Shown: positions 1-10,761, counted from the stretch's first letter. The stretch is 63,879 nucleotides of DNA from Deltaproteobacteria bacterium (GCA_016218815.1 JACRCX010000009.1:1-63879), one strand, 5' to 3'. The notes: generated from the sequence alone by a model not told the origin. Program-made: numbers and translations.

Positions 1-1
1 C

Positions 2-919
<918 letters not shown>

Positions 920-923
920 GGAT

Positions 924-1946
924 CTAGACCGCCTCCCGCAACGCCTCCCAGAATTCCCCCGCGCTCCCGAACCGCTCCGCCGGACGCGCCGCCAGCGCCT
1001 TGCGCACGATGGCCTCCAGACTCGCCGGCAGCGACGGCACCAGCTCGCGCGGCGCCGGCAGCCGACCCTCGATGATCGCCGCGAACTGCTCCGTGTCGCT
1101 CGCGAAATGCTCGCGCTCGAACGGCTGCACCCCCGTCAGGCACAGGTAGAGCAGCAGCCCCGCACCCCACAGGTCCAGGTGCGCCTCGTTCGCCTGCTCC
1201 GCCGATTCCGTGAGGAACGGCGCCAGCCGCTCCGGCGGACACCACGCCAGCGTCCCCCACAGCATCCCCGGCCGCGTCCGCACGTCGTGCGGCAGCCGCA
1301 GGCGGTCGCCCCCGCCGCTCCGCGAGACGGCCGTCGCCAGCCCGAAGTCGATCAGCCGGATCGAGTCGGCTCCGGGTGCCGCCCGCGCCGACGGCTGCAC
1401 GAACACGTTCGCCGCCTTCACGTCGCGGTGCACCACCCCCTTGCGCCCCAGATGCCCCAGGGCCGAGAGCACCGCACCCGTGATCGCCGCCGCCGTCCCT
1501 CGCTCGAACCGCCCCCGCAGCCGCACGATCTCCCCCACGTCCGTGCCGGGAAGGTACTCCATCACGTAGAACGGTGCCCGCCCGAACGCCGGCGGCAGGA
1601 CCCCCTCGTCGAGCGCCCGCACGATGTTCGGATGCCGCAACGTCCGCAACAGGTGCGACTCGTTGAGGAACCGCTCGCGGACCTCCGCCATCTGCTGCGG
1701 CAACGGCGCGTCGGGATCCAGGAACGCCGGCGGCGCGCGGGTCAGCCGGTCGTGCAGATGCTCGACATCCAGCACCTTGATCGCCACGTCGCGCTCGCGC
1801 TCCTCGCCGATGGGGTCCGAGCGGCGGGCGCGGAAAACGACCGAAAACCCGCCCTGGGCGATCGGTCGCACGATGCGGTAGGCGTGCCCGGCGGTGGCGG
1901 CCATCGTTCCGGCCAGTTCCATCGCCGCTCGCTCGCCTTCCGGCAT
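924..1946 (-). CDS. Cytosolic Hanks-type serine/threonine protein kinase
   Basis: A single kinase domain fills the 340-residue protein. Visible motifs are the Gly-rich loop AQGGFSVVF (30-38), the ATP lysine K57 in DVAIK, the catalytic loop HRDVKAAN with D175, and the DFG at D200, followed by a P+1 segment CPPERL. No membrane segment, PASTA or other sensor domain follows, unlike most myxobacterial kinases, so it should be soluble. The start chosen (MPEGER) is the first Met upstream of the domain; Met at codons 9 and 15 are alternatives. The frame stays open further upstream, but only as antisense of the chaperone gene. It is transcribed divergently from the Hsp70-like gene with only 48 bp between them, which suggests a shared control region and possibly phosphorylation of that chaperone (inference). 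Confidence 0.9.
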   Translation of the reverse strand: MPEGERAAMELAGTMAATAGHAYRIVRPIAQGGFSVVFRARRSDPIGEERERDVAIKVLDVEHLHDRLTRAPPAFLDPDAPLPQQMAEVRERFLNESHLLRTLRHPNIVRALDEGVLPPAFGRAPFYVMEYLPGTDVGEIVRLRGRFERGTAAAITGAVLSALGHLGRKGVVHRDVKAANVFVQPSARAAPGADSIRLIDFGLATAVSRSGGGDRLRLPHDVRTRPGMLWGTLAWCPPERLAPFLTESAEQANEAHLDLWGAGLLLYLCLTGVQPFEREHFASDTEQFAAIIEGRLPAPRELVPSLPASLEAIVRKALAARPAERFGSAGEFWEALREAV

Positions 1947-1959
1947 CGCGCGTCCCAGT

Positions 1960-1990
1960 AGCAGGTTCGCGGCGGTTTTGCTAACCTGCT
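1960..1990. promoter_or_regulatory. Perfect 8-bp inverted repeat in the kinase/Hsp70 divergent region
   Basis: AGCAGGTT (1960-1967) and its exact complement AACCTGCT (1983-1990) are separated by 15 nt inside the 48-bp gap between two divergent genes. The position is that expected for an operator controlling both promoters. It does not match the CIRCE element of HrcA. The bound protein is unknown, and a chance palindrome of this size is possible. Confidence 0.4.
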
Positions 1991-1994
1991 CCCC

Positions 1995-4688
1995 GTGGAC
2001 AAGGGACTCGCCATCGGTATCGACCTCGGCACCTCGACCTCGCTCGCCTCGATCGGCATGCCCGACGGAAAACCGCGGCTGCTGCGCGACCCCCAGGGGC
2101 ACGGCATCATCCCCTCCGTGGTCTCCCTCCTGCCCGACGGCCGGATCCTCGTCGGCCAGCGCGCCAAGGACCGCATCGTCCTGGATCCCGAACACACGTT
2201 CTATTCCACCAAACGCTTCATCGGACGCGACATGCGCCTGGACGAGAACTCCTGGGCCGCTGCCGCCTACTCGTACCACGTCTCCGCCGGGGACAACGGC
2301 ACGCCGTGCGTCGATGCCTACGGGCGCACCTACACCCTGACCGACGTCGCCGCGATGATCCTCACCTACCTGAAGAAGGTCGCCGAACAGGCCGCCGGCA
2401 TGCCCGTCACCCGCGCCGTGATCACCGTCCCCGCGAACTTCAACGACGTCCAGCGCGCCACCACCCGCCAGGCGGGCGAACGCGCCGGCTTCGAGGTCCT
2501 CCGCATCATCAACGAGCCCACCGCCGCCGCCCTGGCCTACGGCCTGGAGCGCACCAAGGAGAACGAACGCATCGCCGTCTACGACTTCGGCGGCGGCACC
2601 TTCGATATGACCATCCTGGAGATGCGCGGCGAGGTCTACGAGGTCCTCGCCACCGCCGGCAATACCATGCTCGGCGGCGACGACTTCGATCGCCGCATCC
2701 TCGACCGCATGGTCCACTCCGTCCAGGAAGCGACCGGACGCCACCCCAACGAGAACCAGGCCTTCCACCAGAAACTGTTCCTCGCCGCCGAACGCCTGAA
2801 GTGCCAGCTCTCCGACTGGCTCGTCGCGGGCTACACCGAACGCGGCGTCGAGCTGGCCGGCAAGACCATCGACTTCCATTTCGAGCTCAGCCGCGACGAG
2901 TTCAACCAGGCGTGCGGCGACCTCGTCGATACCAGCTTCGACGTCTGCGACGAGGCGCTCCGCCTCGCCGGCTGCACCCTCACCTCGATCGACCAGATCA
3001 TCCTCGTCGGCGGCACCACCCGCGTCCCCCTCCTGCGCGAACGCGTCACCAAGTACTTCCTCCGCCCCCCGCTGGCCAACGTCCAGCCCGATACCGTCGT
3101 GTCCCTCGGCGCCGCCATCCAGGCCTTCGCCCTCGGCGGCGGTCCCGCCATGTGGCCGCCCCCGGAACGCATGCCGGCGGCGATGGAACGCCTCGCCTCC
3201 TCCGCCGCCAGCGAGTCGACCCGCATGGTCTCCCTCGACGCACTCGGGCCGGGGCCCGCTTCCGGCGCGGCCGAGCCGCCGACTCGCTCGCTGCCGCTGT
3301 CCGCCGTCCGCGCCGCCGCCGAGGCCTCCCTGGGCGAGGGTCCGACGCGCGCCGTGCCGCTCTCCGCCATCCGGGCCGCCGCGGAGGCGTCGGCCGGGGG
3401 CGAGGGTCCCACGCGCGCCGTGCCGCTCTCCGCAGTGCGCGCGGCCGCCGAGGCCGCGGACGCGAAGGCGCTCGCCGATGCGACCGCCGTCATGGCCTCA
3501 CGGACCGCCCCCGCCGACGGTGCGATGGACCCGGGCCTCGCCGCCGCCGAGGCGTTGCTCGCCGCGGAGGCGGAGGACGAAGCCAAGGCGAAACAGGCGG
3601 CGCACCTCGAGGACCGCGCCGTCCGCGCAGCAGACGTGATCCTCGAGAAGCCCGCCGTCCCCCCGTCCAAGGCCACCAAGCCCATGCTCGCCCTCGGCCG
3701 CGCCGCCGCAGCACCCAAGCCGCCACCCCCGCCGGTCTTCGCTCCCCGCCGAACCGAGGAGGCGCCCCCTCCTCCGCCCCCACCGGAGCCGCCGCCCCCC
3801 CCACGCGCCGTTCCGCCTCCGCTCCCGGGAATCTTCGGCGCGACGCCCCCTCCTCCACCCTCGGCCTCGGGGCGATTCCCGCCGATCCCCGGCGTGCCCG
3901 GCTTGCCTCCATCCCTCTCGGACGCCCTCGGCCTCGGCCCTCCGCCGCTGCCCCCAGCCGGGCTCGGCGCGTCCTCGCCGCTCCCCGAGGTGCTCGGAGG
4001 ACCGCCCGCACCACCCGTCGCGCCCGGCCTGCTGCCCCCGCCACTGCCGCTCGACGCCCCCACGGCGCCTCCCGCGGCATACGAGCTGGACCTCGGCGCG
4101 GTCGCGCCGCTCCCGGCCGGCATGGACCCGCAGGCTCTTCCCGAACTGCGTGCCACGCTCGAGCCTCCCGCCGACCTGGGCCAGCCGGCAGGACGGTTGG
4201 GAATGCGCGCCGACGGTCCCCCGTTGCCGGATCCGTCGATCGCCGCCGCCATGGCCGCCGCGCCGCCCCTCACCCAGGAGGCAATGGCCTCCATCCTCGC
4301 CGGCACCGCCGCCGCCCCCAAGCCGGCTCCCGTGCTCCTCGACGTCACACCCATGACCCTCGGCATCCAGACCGTCGGCGGAAACGTCGAGGCCATCATC
4401 CGGCGAAACTCCCAGGTGCCCGTGGAGCAGAGCCGGCTGTTCGCGACCACCTCCGACGAACAGACCACCGTGGTGATCCGCGTCTGCCAGGGCGAATCGC
4501 CAAAGGTCGCGGACAATACCGTCCTCGGCGAAATGACCCTGCTCGACCTGCCGGCGATGCCGCGCGGCCAGGTCGTCGTCAAGGTCACCTTCGAGATCAA
4601 CACCGACGGCATCCTGAGCGCGACCGCACTCGACAACCGGACGAAGAAGGCCCAGCGGGTCCGCATCACGCTCTTCGGCGGGGGCTAG
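1995..4688 (+). CDS. Hsp70/DnaK-like chaperone with a ~390-residue Pro/Ala-rich insert and no lid
   Basis: Residues 1 to about 380 form a complete Hsp70 nucleotide-binding domain. The phosphate-1 loop GIDLGTSTS, the connect region [13 protein letters not shown] and the DFGGGTFD motif are all present. Residues from about 780 to the end resemble the beta substrate-binding domain ([13 protein letters not shown], then [14 protein letters not shown]). Between them lies a long low-complexity segment: three tandem modules reading roughly [16 protein letters not shown], an acidic Ala-rich stretch, then a Pro-rich region. The helical lid normally C-terminal to the beta domain is absent; the protein ends in GGG. 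At 897 residues it is about 250 longer than ordinary DnaK. Start is GTG without an evident Shine-Dalgarno sequence. A J-protein follows 11 nt downstream, and a kinase is divergent. It is probably a specialised client-handling Hsp70 rather than housekeeping DnaK (inference). Confidence 0.88.
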   Translation: MDKGLAIGIDLGTSTSLASIGMPDGKPRLLRDPQGHGIIPSVVSLLPDGRILVGQRAKDRIVLDPEHTFYSTKRFIGRDMRLDENSWAAAAYSYHVSAGDNGTPCVDAYGRTYTLTDVAAMILTYLKKVAEQAAGMPVTRAVITVPANFNDVQRATTRQAGERAGFEVLRIINEPTAAALAYGLERTKENERIAVYDFGGGTFDMTILEMRGEVYEVLATAGNTMLGGDDFDRRILDRMVHSVQEATGRHPNENQAFHQKLFLAAERLKCQLSDWLVAGYTERGVELAGKTIDFHFELSRDEFNQACGDLVDTSFDVCDEALRLAGCTLTSIDQIILVGGTTRVPLLRERVTKYFLRPPLANVQPDTVVSLGAAIQAFALGGGPAMWPPPERMPAAMERLASSAASESTRMVSLDALGPGPASGAAEPPTRSLPLSAVRAAAEASLGEGPTRAVPLSAIRAAAEASAGGEGPTRAVPLSAVRAAAEAADAKALADATAVMASRTAPADGAMDPGLAAAEALLAAEAEDEAKAKQAAHLEDRAVRAADVILEKPAVPPSKATKPMLALGRAAAAPKPPPPPVFAPRRTEEAPPPPPPPEPPPPPRAVPPPLPGIFGATPPPPPSASGRFPPIPGVPGLPPSLSDALGLGPPPLPPAGLGASSPLPEVLGGPPAPPVAPGLLPPPLPLDAPTAPPAAYELDLGAVAPLPAGMDPQALPELRATLEPPADLGQPAGRLGMRADGPPLPDPSIAAAMAAAPPLTQEAMASILAGTAAAPKPAPVLLDVTPMTLGIQTVGGNVEAIIRRNSQVPVEQSRLFATTSDEQTTVVIRVCQGESPKVADNTVLGEMTLLDLPAMPRGQVVVKVTFEINTDGILSATALDNRTKKAQRVRITLFGGG

Positions 4689-4699
4689 GCGGGAGAACC

Positions 4700-5236
4700 G
4701 TGGCAGACCCTGCGTTCGGGCAATGGGCGGCGTCGGTGCATCGGGCCTTCGAGGCGCTCGACCAGTCGTCCTACTACCAGGTCCTCGGCGTGAGCTCCGC
4801 CGATCCACAGGAGTTGATCCGCAGGGCCTTCCACCGGCGGGCCACCCAGCTCCACCCCGATCGCCACCGCGATACGCCCGAGCCCGTGCGCTCCGAAGTC
4901 TACGCGCTGTTCAAGCGCATGACCGAAGCCTACCGCGTGCTCATCGATCCCGACCTGCGACGCTCGTACGACGCGGGACTGGCCGCGGGTCGCCTCCGCC
5001 TGACGGACGAGATCGACGCCGCACGCCCGAAGTCGGACGACGACACCCTCGGGACCCCCGCCGGCCGACAGCACTACCGCGCCGCCAAGGACGCCCTCGC
5101 CGCCGGCGACCTGCAGGGCGCCGAGCTGAACCTCTCCCTCGCGATGTCCTACGAACCCAACTCGCCGCTCCTGGCAAAACTGCTCGCCGACGTCCGCTCC
5201 CGCCGCTCCCTCCGCCAGACCGGTCGATCGGGGTGA
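4700..5236 (+). CDS. Short J-domain co-chaperone
   Basis: The 178-residue protein carries an N-terminal J-domain at about residues 28-90, with YYQVLGVSSADPQELIRRAF leading to the diagnostic HPD tripeptide (QLHPDRH). This tripeptide stimulates ATP hydrolysis by Hsp70 partners. The G/F-rich linker and Cys zinc finger of classical DnaJ are missing. The C-terminal third (RAAKDALAAGDLQGAELNLS) resembles a single TPR-like helical pair. GTG start with GGGAG five nt upstream; 11 nt after the Hsp70-like stop codon, so they should be co-transcribed and work together. Confidence 0.9.
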   Translation: MADPAFGQWAASVHRAFEALDQSSYYQVLGVSSADPQELIRRAFHRRATQLHPDRHRDTPEPVRSEVYALFKRMTEAYRVLIDPDLRRSYDAGLAAGRLRLTDEIDAARPKSDDDTLGTPAGRQHYRAAKDALAAGDLQGAELNLSLAMSYEPNSPLLAKLLADVRSRRSLRQTGRSG

Positions 5237-5243
5237 GGCGAGG

Positions 5244-5318
5244 CTCGTCGCTCGTCGCTCGTCGCTGGTAGTCCGGACCACCAGCCACCAGCTACCAGCC
5301 ACCAGCTACCAGCTACCT
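5244..5318. repeat. Two adjacent 7-bp-period tandem repeats
   Basis: CTCGTCG is repeated three times (5244-5264). After a short gap, six units of the GCTACCA/GCCACCA type follow (5277-5318). The second tract runs into the stop codon of the truncated gene copy next to it. The same unit type stands 3' of the full-length copy at 11476-11496, so the repeat was duplicated together with the gene end. Confidence 0.9.
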
Positions 5319-5778
5319 ACCTGCCCGCCTGCACCACCCCGTGCGTCGTGATGTTCGGCGTGCCGTCCGCGGCCGCCAGCGAACGCACCGAACACGTGAC
5401 GCCGTTCCACGTCACCGCCGCCACCCGCCAGAAGTCGCTCGCCTCCATCCCCCCGAGCCCGCCGTTGACCAGCGTCACCGGCCCGAAATCCACCGGCGGA
5501 CCCGACTCGCACACCCCGCTCGTCGAGGCGCAGTAGATCCGCACGTACACCTGCGACGGTCCCCACCCCGCCTCGTCGTAGTAGTGCACCCCCACCAGGT
5601 ACTCCGACCCGATGACCGGCTCGTCGATGTTGATGTTCTCCGGACCGTGTCCCTCGACGTCGTCCAGATCCAGCCGCGGGTTGTCCTCCGCTCCCGGCGC
5701 GTCCCACTCCAGCACCGCGCCGTAGCTGGCGTTGCAGTTCGCATAGTAGCAGTCCAGGCCGCTCACCCACGAGGTCGG
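5317..5778 (-). pseudogene. Truncated copy of the C-terminal domain of the PKD-like lipoprotein
   Basis: Read on the minus strand, this encodes about 150 residues (SGLDCYYANCNASYG to GVVQAGR) that match the C-terminus of the intact protein at 11496-13295. I count only four amino-acid differences by eye (V/I, E/D, I/V, A/S). Similarity stops abruptly near 5778, where an unrelated TPR coding sequence begins on the opposite strand. No start codon or signal peptide belongs to this piece, so it is a remnant produced by duplication/recombination, or an assembly misjoin. The near-identity of the two copies implies a recent event or ongoing gene conversion. Confidence 0.8.
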
Positions 5779-6111
5779 GATGCTCTCGGTGCCGCGATCG
5801 AGGAACTGACCAAGGCCATCGTGCTGTTCCGCGACTTCGTCGACCTGCGCGTCCGGCTGGGCAACATGCTGACCGAGGCGCAGCGGGTGCCGGAGGCGAC
5901 GAAGCAGCACGAGGAGGCGGTGCGGATCAAGCCCGAGTACCGGCAGGCGAAGATCCAGCTCGGCATCGCCCTCCTGAAGGCCGGCCGCAAGCCCGACGCC
6001 ATCGCCCTGTGGTGCGCCGTCCTCGAGAAGGACCCCGCCAGCCGCTCCGCCCGCATGTACCTGCGCCTCGCCGGCGAGAAGGTCGACGCCGCGGAGAAGA
6101 CCGGCGCCTGA
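5779..6111 (+). pseudogene. C-terminal fragment of a TPR protein
   Basis: About 110 residues show a typical tetratricopeptide pattern: EEAVRIKPEYRQAKIQLGIA followed by GRKPDAIALWCAVLEKDP. The frame continues upstream only as antisense of the neighbouring remnant, so the N-terminal part of this gene is missing. It meets the PKD-like remnant tail to tail at the junction near 5778. The last codons overlap a palindrome. The original gene was probably a multi-TPR scaffold; its function is not visible. Confidence 0.7.
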
Positions 6112-6120
6112 AGGCGCCGG
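6101..6120. repeat. GC-rich palindrome with TGAA loop over the TPR stop codon
   Basis: CCGGCGCC-TGAA-GGCGCCGG is a perfect stem-loop whose loop contains the TGA stop codon of the TPR fragment. It has the same core as the double-hairpin elements at 48158 and 52243. It may act as a transcript 3' end, although no T-tract follows. Confidence 0.7.
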
Positions 6121-6305
6121 CTGCACCACGACGCCTGCTGCGCAGGCTGCTGCGTCGACGCCCCGTGCCGGGCACGCAGAAGTTCGCGAAAACGTCTTGC
6201 GACCCTGCTCAGCGCATCGTACCCTCATGTTGGCGTGCGTCGCGCAGGCAAGTCGGCTTTCAAAGGTGGCGAAGGCATGTCGCGGCGCGTCGCAGGAGGG
6301 GTGTC

Positions 6306-9300
6306 ATGGCGTACGCAGTCGGACGAGGACGTATTAGCTCCAGTTGGAGGAGTGGGTTGCTCGGGCTCGTCGGCGCCTTCGCGGCTGCGGTCTCCTGCTG
6401 GTCAGATAACCCCCCCCCTCCGGCCGATGACGAAACAGGGAGCGGGCAATTCGCGTTGGGTGGGGGCTGCCGCACCGACGTGTCGATCGCCGATCTGAGC
6501 GTTACACCGTCGACCATCACCCCCGCCGACGGGAACGGGATCTTCGACGTCGCCGAGCTCGCCTTTGCGGTGGAGATCGCGCCCGGGCGCGGGGCGTGCG
6601 TGCTGGAGAGCCGGCGGTTCAACTTCTTCGCCTCGTGGTCGGCGTCGGTGCTCAGCAGCGGTGTGTCGGTGCGCCGATTCGAAGGGCGGGAGTACCTCGA
6701 CTTCGAGGGATGCACCGCGGACGCCATCTCGATTCCCGTGCAGTTGGAGTGGCGGGGCGAGGGGGACGATGGCGCTTCGCTGCCGGCCGGGGCGTACGAG
6801 GTGGAGGCGCGCGGGCAGGTGGAGATGCAGGTACGGCCTGAAGGCCGACCGGTCGTCGTCCGGCGATCTCGCGTGGTGACGGTGCCGATCGCGGTTGCGA
6901 CGGAGCCCTCTGCGGCGGAGATCCGGCTTGACCGGGTGGCCGAGATCAAAGCCGGGCTGTCGATCGGCGACCCGTCCGACCCGGATGCCGGGCCGTACGA
7001 CGCGGTGCGGGTGCCGCGGGCCACGCTGGACGAGCTGGCCGATATTCGATACGCGCTCGCCGGCCGGACGTTGGAGGAGGAGTTCGTGCGACAGGAGGCG
7101 GTGGTCGCGGCGAACGAAGAAGTGGCCGTGAAGCCGGACGCCTCGCAGATCGAGGCGTGGCGTTCCGCGTTCGAACTCAGCCACGGGCGGCTTTCGGTGG
7201 AATGGTCGGCGCTCGGGGTGCCGGCCAATCTGACCGGTCTGAACGACGATCCCGTGGCGGGGACGGACGTTGAAGTGGCGACGGCGTGGCTGGCCGAATT
7301 TGGGAACGTCGTGGGGCCGCTGTTCCGGGCCGGTGCGGTCGCCGACGGACCGTCCGCTGGAGCCCTGCGGACCCTCGATGGCGCCGGTGCGCTCGGACTT
7401 GGCAGCACTCTCGCCGGCGATGCCCTGGTGCTCGCCGACGTAGTTCCCGAGGAGACCGGGTCCGCGGTGACGTTCAATCGCGTGGTGGTCGCGGACGGGG
7501 GAGCGGGCAAGGTGGTGTACCCCGTGCTCGGGGACTTCGTGACCCTGTTCGTCCTCAAGTCAGGCGTGGCAGATGGCAAGCTCGTGGCGCGCGTCTTCCG
7601 CTTGCGGGCGCGGTGGAGTCCGGCGCTGCCGCAACTGACGCCTTCGATCTCCGCTGCGAAGGCGAACGAGCTCGCCCTGGACGCCGCCGGGATCGCGGAT
7701 GGCGAAGTGATCGCGCCGGCGAGGACCCCGTTCCTCTACGGGACGGGGTGGGGACGCGCGCGTCTGCTGTACGAGGTGCGAGTGCGCAATCCATACGGAA
7801 CTGAACTGCGGGTGTTGTGGATCGACGCGGTTGCCGGGGAGGTGTATTGGGACCGGGACGGCAACCAGCGGGCGAGGTCCATCGAGTTCGCCGCCGACCC
7901 CATGCGCCGGTCCTGGCGGCCCGCAGGCGTTTCCTGGAAGCCGATGCCGTACACGAACGTGTATTCCGAGGACGCGGATCTTTCCGCTCCGCCCGGGCCG
8001 ACCCGGCCGAAGGCGCTCTGCGTCACCGATGGGGCTGGGCGGATTCCGAGTACCTGCGCAATTGCGCCCGGCACGATGTTGCGCGTGGCGCTGCGGGGTC
8101 CATTCTTCGAGCAGTGGACCCCCCAGGAACGACTGGGCGACATCAACGCAGACCCGCTATGGCGCAGCCTGCCGTTCGAGTATGTTCCCGGAGCCGGGCC
8201 GATTCGGGTCAGCCCTGACCCGGCATATGTTCCGTGGTACTACAACGCGGAGGAGGAGGCGAACATCTACCACCTCTTCCACTACCTGCGGGGCCTGTAT
8301 GAATCGTACTTCCTCGATACATGGGCTCGCGGGCCCGGTGGTCCGCCGACCTATTTCCGGACGTACGCAGCGCCGCATGGCTTGCACGCGCAATGCTCGG
8401 TCGATGAGCACTGCTGGACGTGTGCGCGCCGGGCGGGTACCCCACCGGGAACCTGCGACGGTCGCAATTTTGGATATCCGCCGACCGACAGAGAGAGCCT
8501 CTGCTCGTCGGGCCCGGGCGGGGATGCCTACTGCGGCACGCAGTACGGCGCCCACTACTGCCAGTTCCACGCTCCCATGGACGCCACGGGCACCTGTGCC
8601 AAGGACACCTGCGGCTCGGGCGTAACCGAGCCGAGCGCTGCGTTGTGGGGACAGTACGCATCTCCGGAGACGGTGGACGTCCGAGAGATTGACATCGACG
8701 CGTGCGTCCGCCACGACGACGCATGGAATCCAGTGGAGTACAACTGGGGGCTCATGCGGATCGTGTTTCATGAGTTCTCGCACATGGTGCACGGCAACAA
8801 CGAGGGGTCGCGGGCGCCTCCTGGCAACTACTTCGGCTGGGCAATCAGCGAGGATCGCGGGAAGGTGGACGTGCCGGTGAACACGGTGAGCATCGAGGAT
8901 CGAATCCGCGCGTGTTCACTGAACGTAGGCGCCACGTTCGGCGGAAACCCGCTGGCCGGAGTGGATGAGGACGGGTTGGCCACGTGTGCTGCGAGTCCCG
9001 AAGACGACGATCCCGAGGACAGCTACTTTTGCGACTCGACGCTCCCGGAGACGTGCGTGCTTGGTGGAACTCGCCATGACCCGATTCGCAAGTGCCACCA
9101 TCGTGACTCCTCAGGCTTCGTTGCACCCGTTCCGGTGCCTGAAGGAATGGATTGGTTCGAGGGGATCATGGAGCGACTCGTCGTCCAGGCGGGCCGGTCG
9201 GGCGCCTTTCGGGAGCACGTGAACGTCCTGCGGGTCGGCCTCGCGCCGACGACCCGAGTGAGCAGCACGACAGATAGCCTCTATCGCTTCATGACCGACG

Positions 9301-10709
9301 GTTCCTTCGCGAACAAGTACGCATTCGAAATCTGGCGAGCCTTCAATCCTGTCGTCAGGCAGGGCCGGCGCGGGATCTACCTCGATGCGTTGGACGATCG
9401 CACATCGACGCGGGGTCGCGGGGAGGTGCGCTCGGCGTTCGAGTTCCCGTCCATGGCCACGCGAGGCAGGATCGACCACGGGTGGGACTCGGACTGGTTC
9501 GTGCTGCGCGCCAGCGCGAACGTGCGGGACCGAACGTATCGCATTCGCGTGCTGCCCGACGATCCACTTGCGACGGACACGGTGCTGGAGGTGTGGCGCT
9601 TCGACGCCTCAGACGGCGGTTGGCGGCGGATCGCCCGCAACGACGGGGTCCTGGGCGACGAGGTCTACGTGACGCTGAACGAAACCCCGGACGCGGTTCC
9701 ACTGTTCATTCGGGTTGTTCCTCCGTGGGCGGTCACGATCGAGAGCTGGCTGTGGCCATACCGGGTGGACGCCTCTCGTATCGGGGGATACCAACTAGTA
9801 GCCTATCCGTCGGTCGACGACTACCCGGACCCGTCCTGGGGCTCCGCCGCAGCCATCGCGCCCCACCAAGGTCGTGCCCAGGGGCGGGTCGTGACGGGAG
9901 ATCGCGACGGATTCGCGGTTGATGTGCCAGCGGGCGTCCGTCTCCTGGTTACCGTGAAGACCCCCGGGCTGACGACATCCGGTGTCCGCGTGTTTCGCCG
10001 GCGACAGGGCGAGACGAGCGAGGTGGAGGTGCCGCGGAGCCCCCTCGTTCCGGCGGGGTTGGGCGCGTGCGGCCCGGAATGCTTCGAGACGGAAATAGCC
10101 GACGCCGCGGGCCGGTACTTCTTCGCGGTCGATGGCGCGGATCTCTCGCCCGGGACGACCGCGCCCTACGTGGTGTGGACGGAGACCCGGGGGACAATTC
10201 CGCGCGACAGATGTCCGGCCGGGGACAGCGACACGTCAGCCGATTGGTCGTGCAGGATCTCCGATCTGGACGCAGGCGAATGGACAGAGCGCGCAGGCGT
10301 CTTGCTGGATTCCTCGGACCGGGACTACTACTGGGTCCAGGCGCGAAAGGGGGATCTCATCGGGGTGACGGCCGTCGGGTACCCAGGCGGGAGGAGGGAT
10401 GCCGTGACCCTCTCGCTGCGTGCCGAGGACGCGACCGGCACCCTGTGTGCGGACGGGACTGACACCTTCGACGGACATTCCGAGGTACGCTCGCCGGACA
10501 TCGCCGAAAGTGCGGTCGCCGCCGACGGGAGGCATCGGAGTGCCGGGGAGATGACGTTCGTCGTCCCCGCGGATCGTGTGGGCGGGGGCTACGAGATTGG
10601 ATGGTACAGGATTGCGGTAACGCCGGTGCCAGGCATCGCCGCGTATCCCCAGCATTACAGCCTGGTCGTGCAGCACGGAGTCGAGGACGATGTCTTCCCC
10701 GACCCGTAG
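6306..10709 (+). CDS. Large secreted zinc metalloprotease-like lipoprotein with PPC-type domains
   Basis: The start is fixed by a perfect AGGAGG (6295-6300) five nt before ATG. The first 31 residues form a lipoprotein signal (hydrophobic stretch, then AVSC), followed by a short Pro/Asp linker. About residues 100-500 resemble propeptide-like beta domains (RLLYEVRVRNPYGTEL). The catalytic signature HEFSH starts at H822, giving the HExxH zinc ligands and catalytic Glu; the third ligand is not certain. The region before it is rich in Cys (CSVDEHCWTCARR). After the protease region come at least three domains with the pattern of bacterial pre-peptidase C-terminal domains (DHGWDSDWFVLRA, TGDRDGFAVDV, DSSDRDYYWVQARKGD). 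At 1467 residues it is much longer than ordinary thermolysin-like enzymes. It is likely anchored in the outer membrane and may act on proteins outside the cell. Substrate unknown. Confidence 0.75.
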   Translation: MAYAVGRGRISSSWRSGLLGLVGAFAAAVSCWSDNPPPPADDETGSGQFALGGGCRTDVSIADLSVTPSTITPADGNGIFDVAELAFAVEIAPGRGACVLESRRFNFFASWSASVLSSGVSVRRFEGREYLDFEGCTADAISIPVQLEWRGEGDDGASLPAGAYEVEARGQVEMQVRPEGRPVVVRRSRVVTVPIAVATEPSAAEIRLDRVAEIKAGLSIGDPSDPDAGPYDAVRVPRATLDELADIRYALAGRTLEEEFVRQEAVVAANEEVAVKPDASQIEAWRSAFELSHGRLSVEWSALGVPANLTGLNDDPVAGTDVEVATAWLAEFGNVVGPLFRAGAVADGPSAGALRTLDGAGALGLGSTLAGDALVLADVVPEETGSAVTFNRVVVADGGAGKVVYPVLGDFVTLFVLKSGVADGKLVARVFRLRARWSPALPQLTPSISAAKANELALDAAGIADGEVIAPARTPFLYGTGWGRARLLYEVRVRNPYGTELRVLWIDAVAGEVYWDRDGNQRARSIEFAADPMRRSWRPAGVSWKPMPYTNVYSEDADLSAPPGPTRPKALCVTDGAGRIPSTCAIAPGTMLRVALRGPFFEQWTPQERLGDINADPLWRSLPFEYVPGAGPIRVSPDPAYVPWYYNAEEEANIYHLFHYLRGLYESYFLDTWARGPGGPPTYFRTYAAPHGLHAQCSVDEHCWTCARRAGTPPGTCDGRNFGYPPTDRESLCSSGPGGDAYCGTQYGAHYCQFHAPMDATGTCAKDTCGSGVTEPSAALWGQYASPETVDVREIDIDACVRHDDAWNPVEYNWGLMRIVFHEFSHMVHGNNEGSRAPPGNYFGWAISEDRGKVDVPVNTVSIEDRIRACSLNVGATFGGNPLAGVDEDGLATCAASPEDDDPEDSYFCDSTLPETCVLGGTRHDPIRKCHHRDSSGFVAPVPVPEGMDWFEGIMERLVVQAGRSGAFREHVNVLRVGLAPTTRVSSTTDSLYRFMTDGSFANKYAFEIWRAFNPVVRQGRRGIYLDALDDRTSTRGRGEVRSAFEFPSMATRGRIDHGWDSDWFVLRASANVRDRTYRIRVLPDDPLATDTVLEVWRFDASDGGWRRIARNDGVLGDEVYVTLNETPDAVPLFIRVVPPWAVTIESWLWPYRVDASRIGGYQLVAYPSVDDYPDPSWGSAAAIAPHQGRAQGRVVTGDRDGFAVDVPAGVRLLVTVKTPGLTTSGVRVFRRRQGETSEVEVPRSPLVPAGLGACGPECFETEIADAAGRYFFAVDGADLSPGTTAPYVVWTETRGTIPRDRCPAGDSDTSADWSCRISDLDAGEWTERAGVLLDSSDRDYYWVQARKGDLIGVTAVGYPGGRRDAVTLSLRAEDATGTLCADGTDTFDGHSEVRSPDIAESAVAADGRHRSAGEMTFVVPADRVGGGYEIGWYRIAVTPVPGIAAYPQHYSLVVQHGVEDDVFPDP

Positions 10710-10761
10710 GGGCTTGTCGCAGGGCGCAGTTGGGTGCCCGCGAGGAGGCCGCCGATCCGAC

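Noticed and set aside
1947..2879. Upstream extension of the first kinase on the minus strand
   Set aside because: The frame is open but runs antisense through the Hsp70 nucleotide-binding domain; the kinase domain is complete without it.
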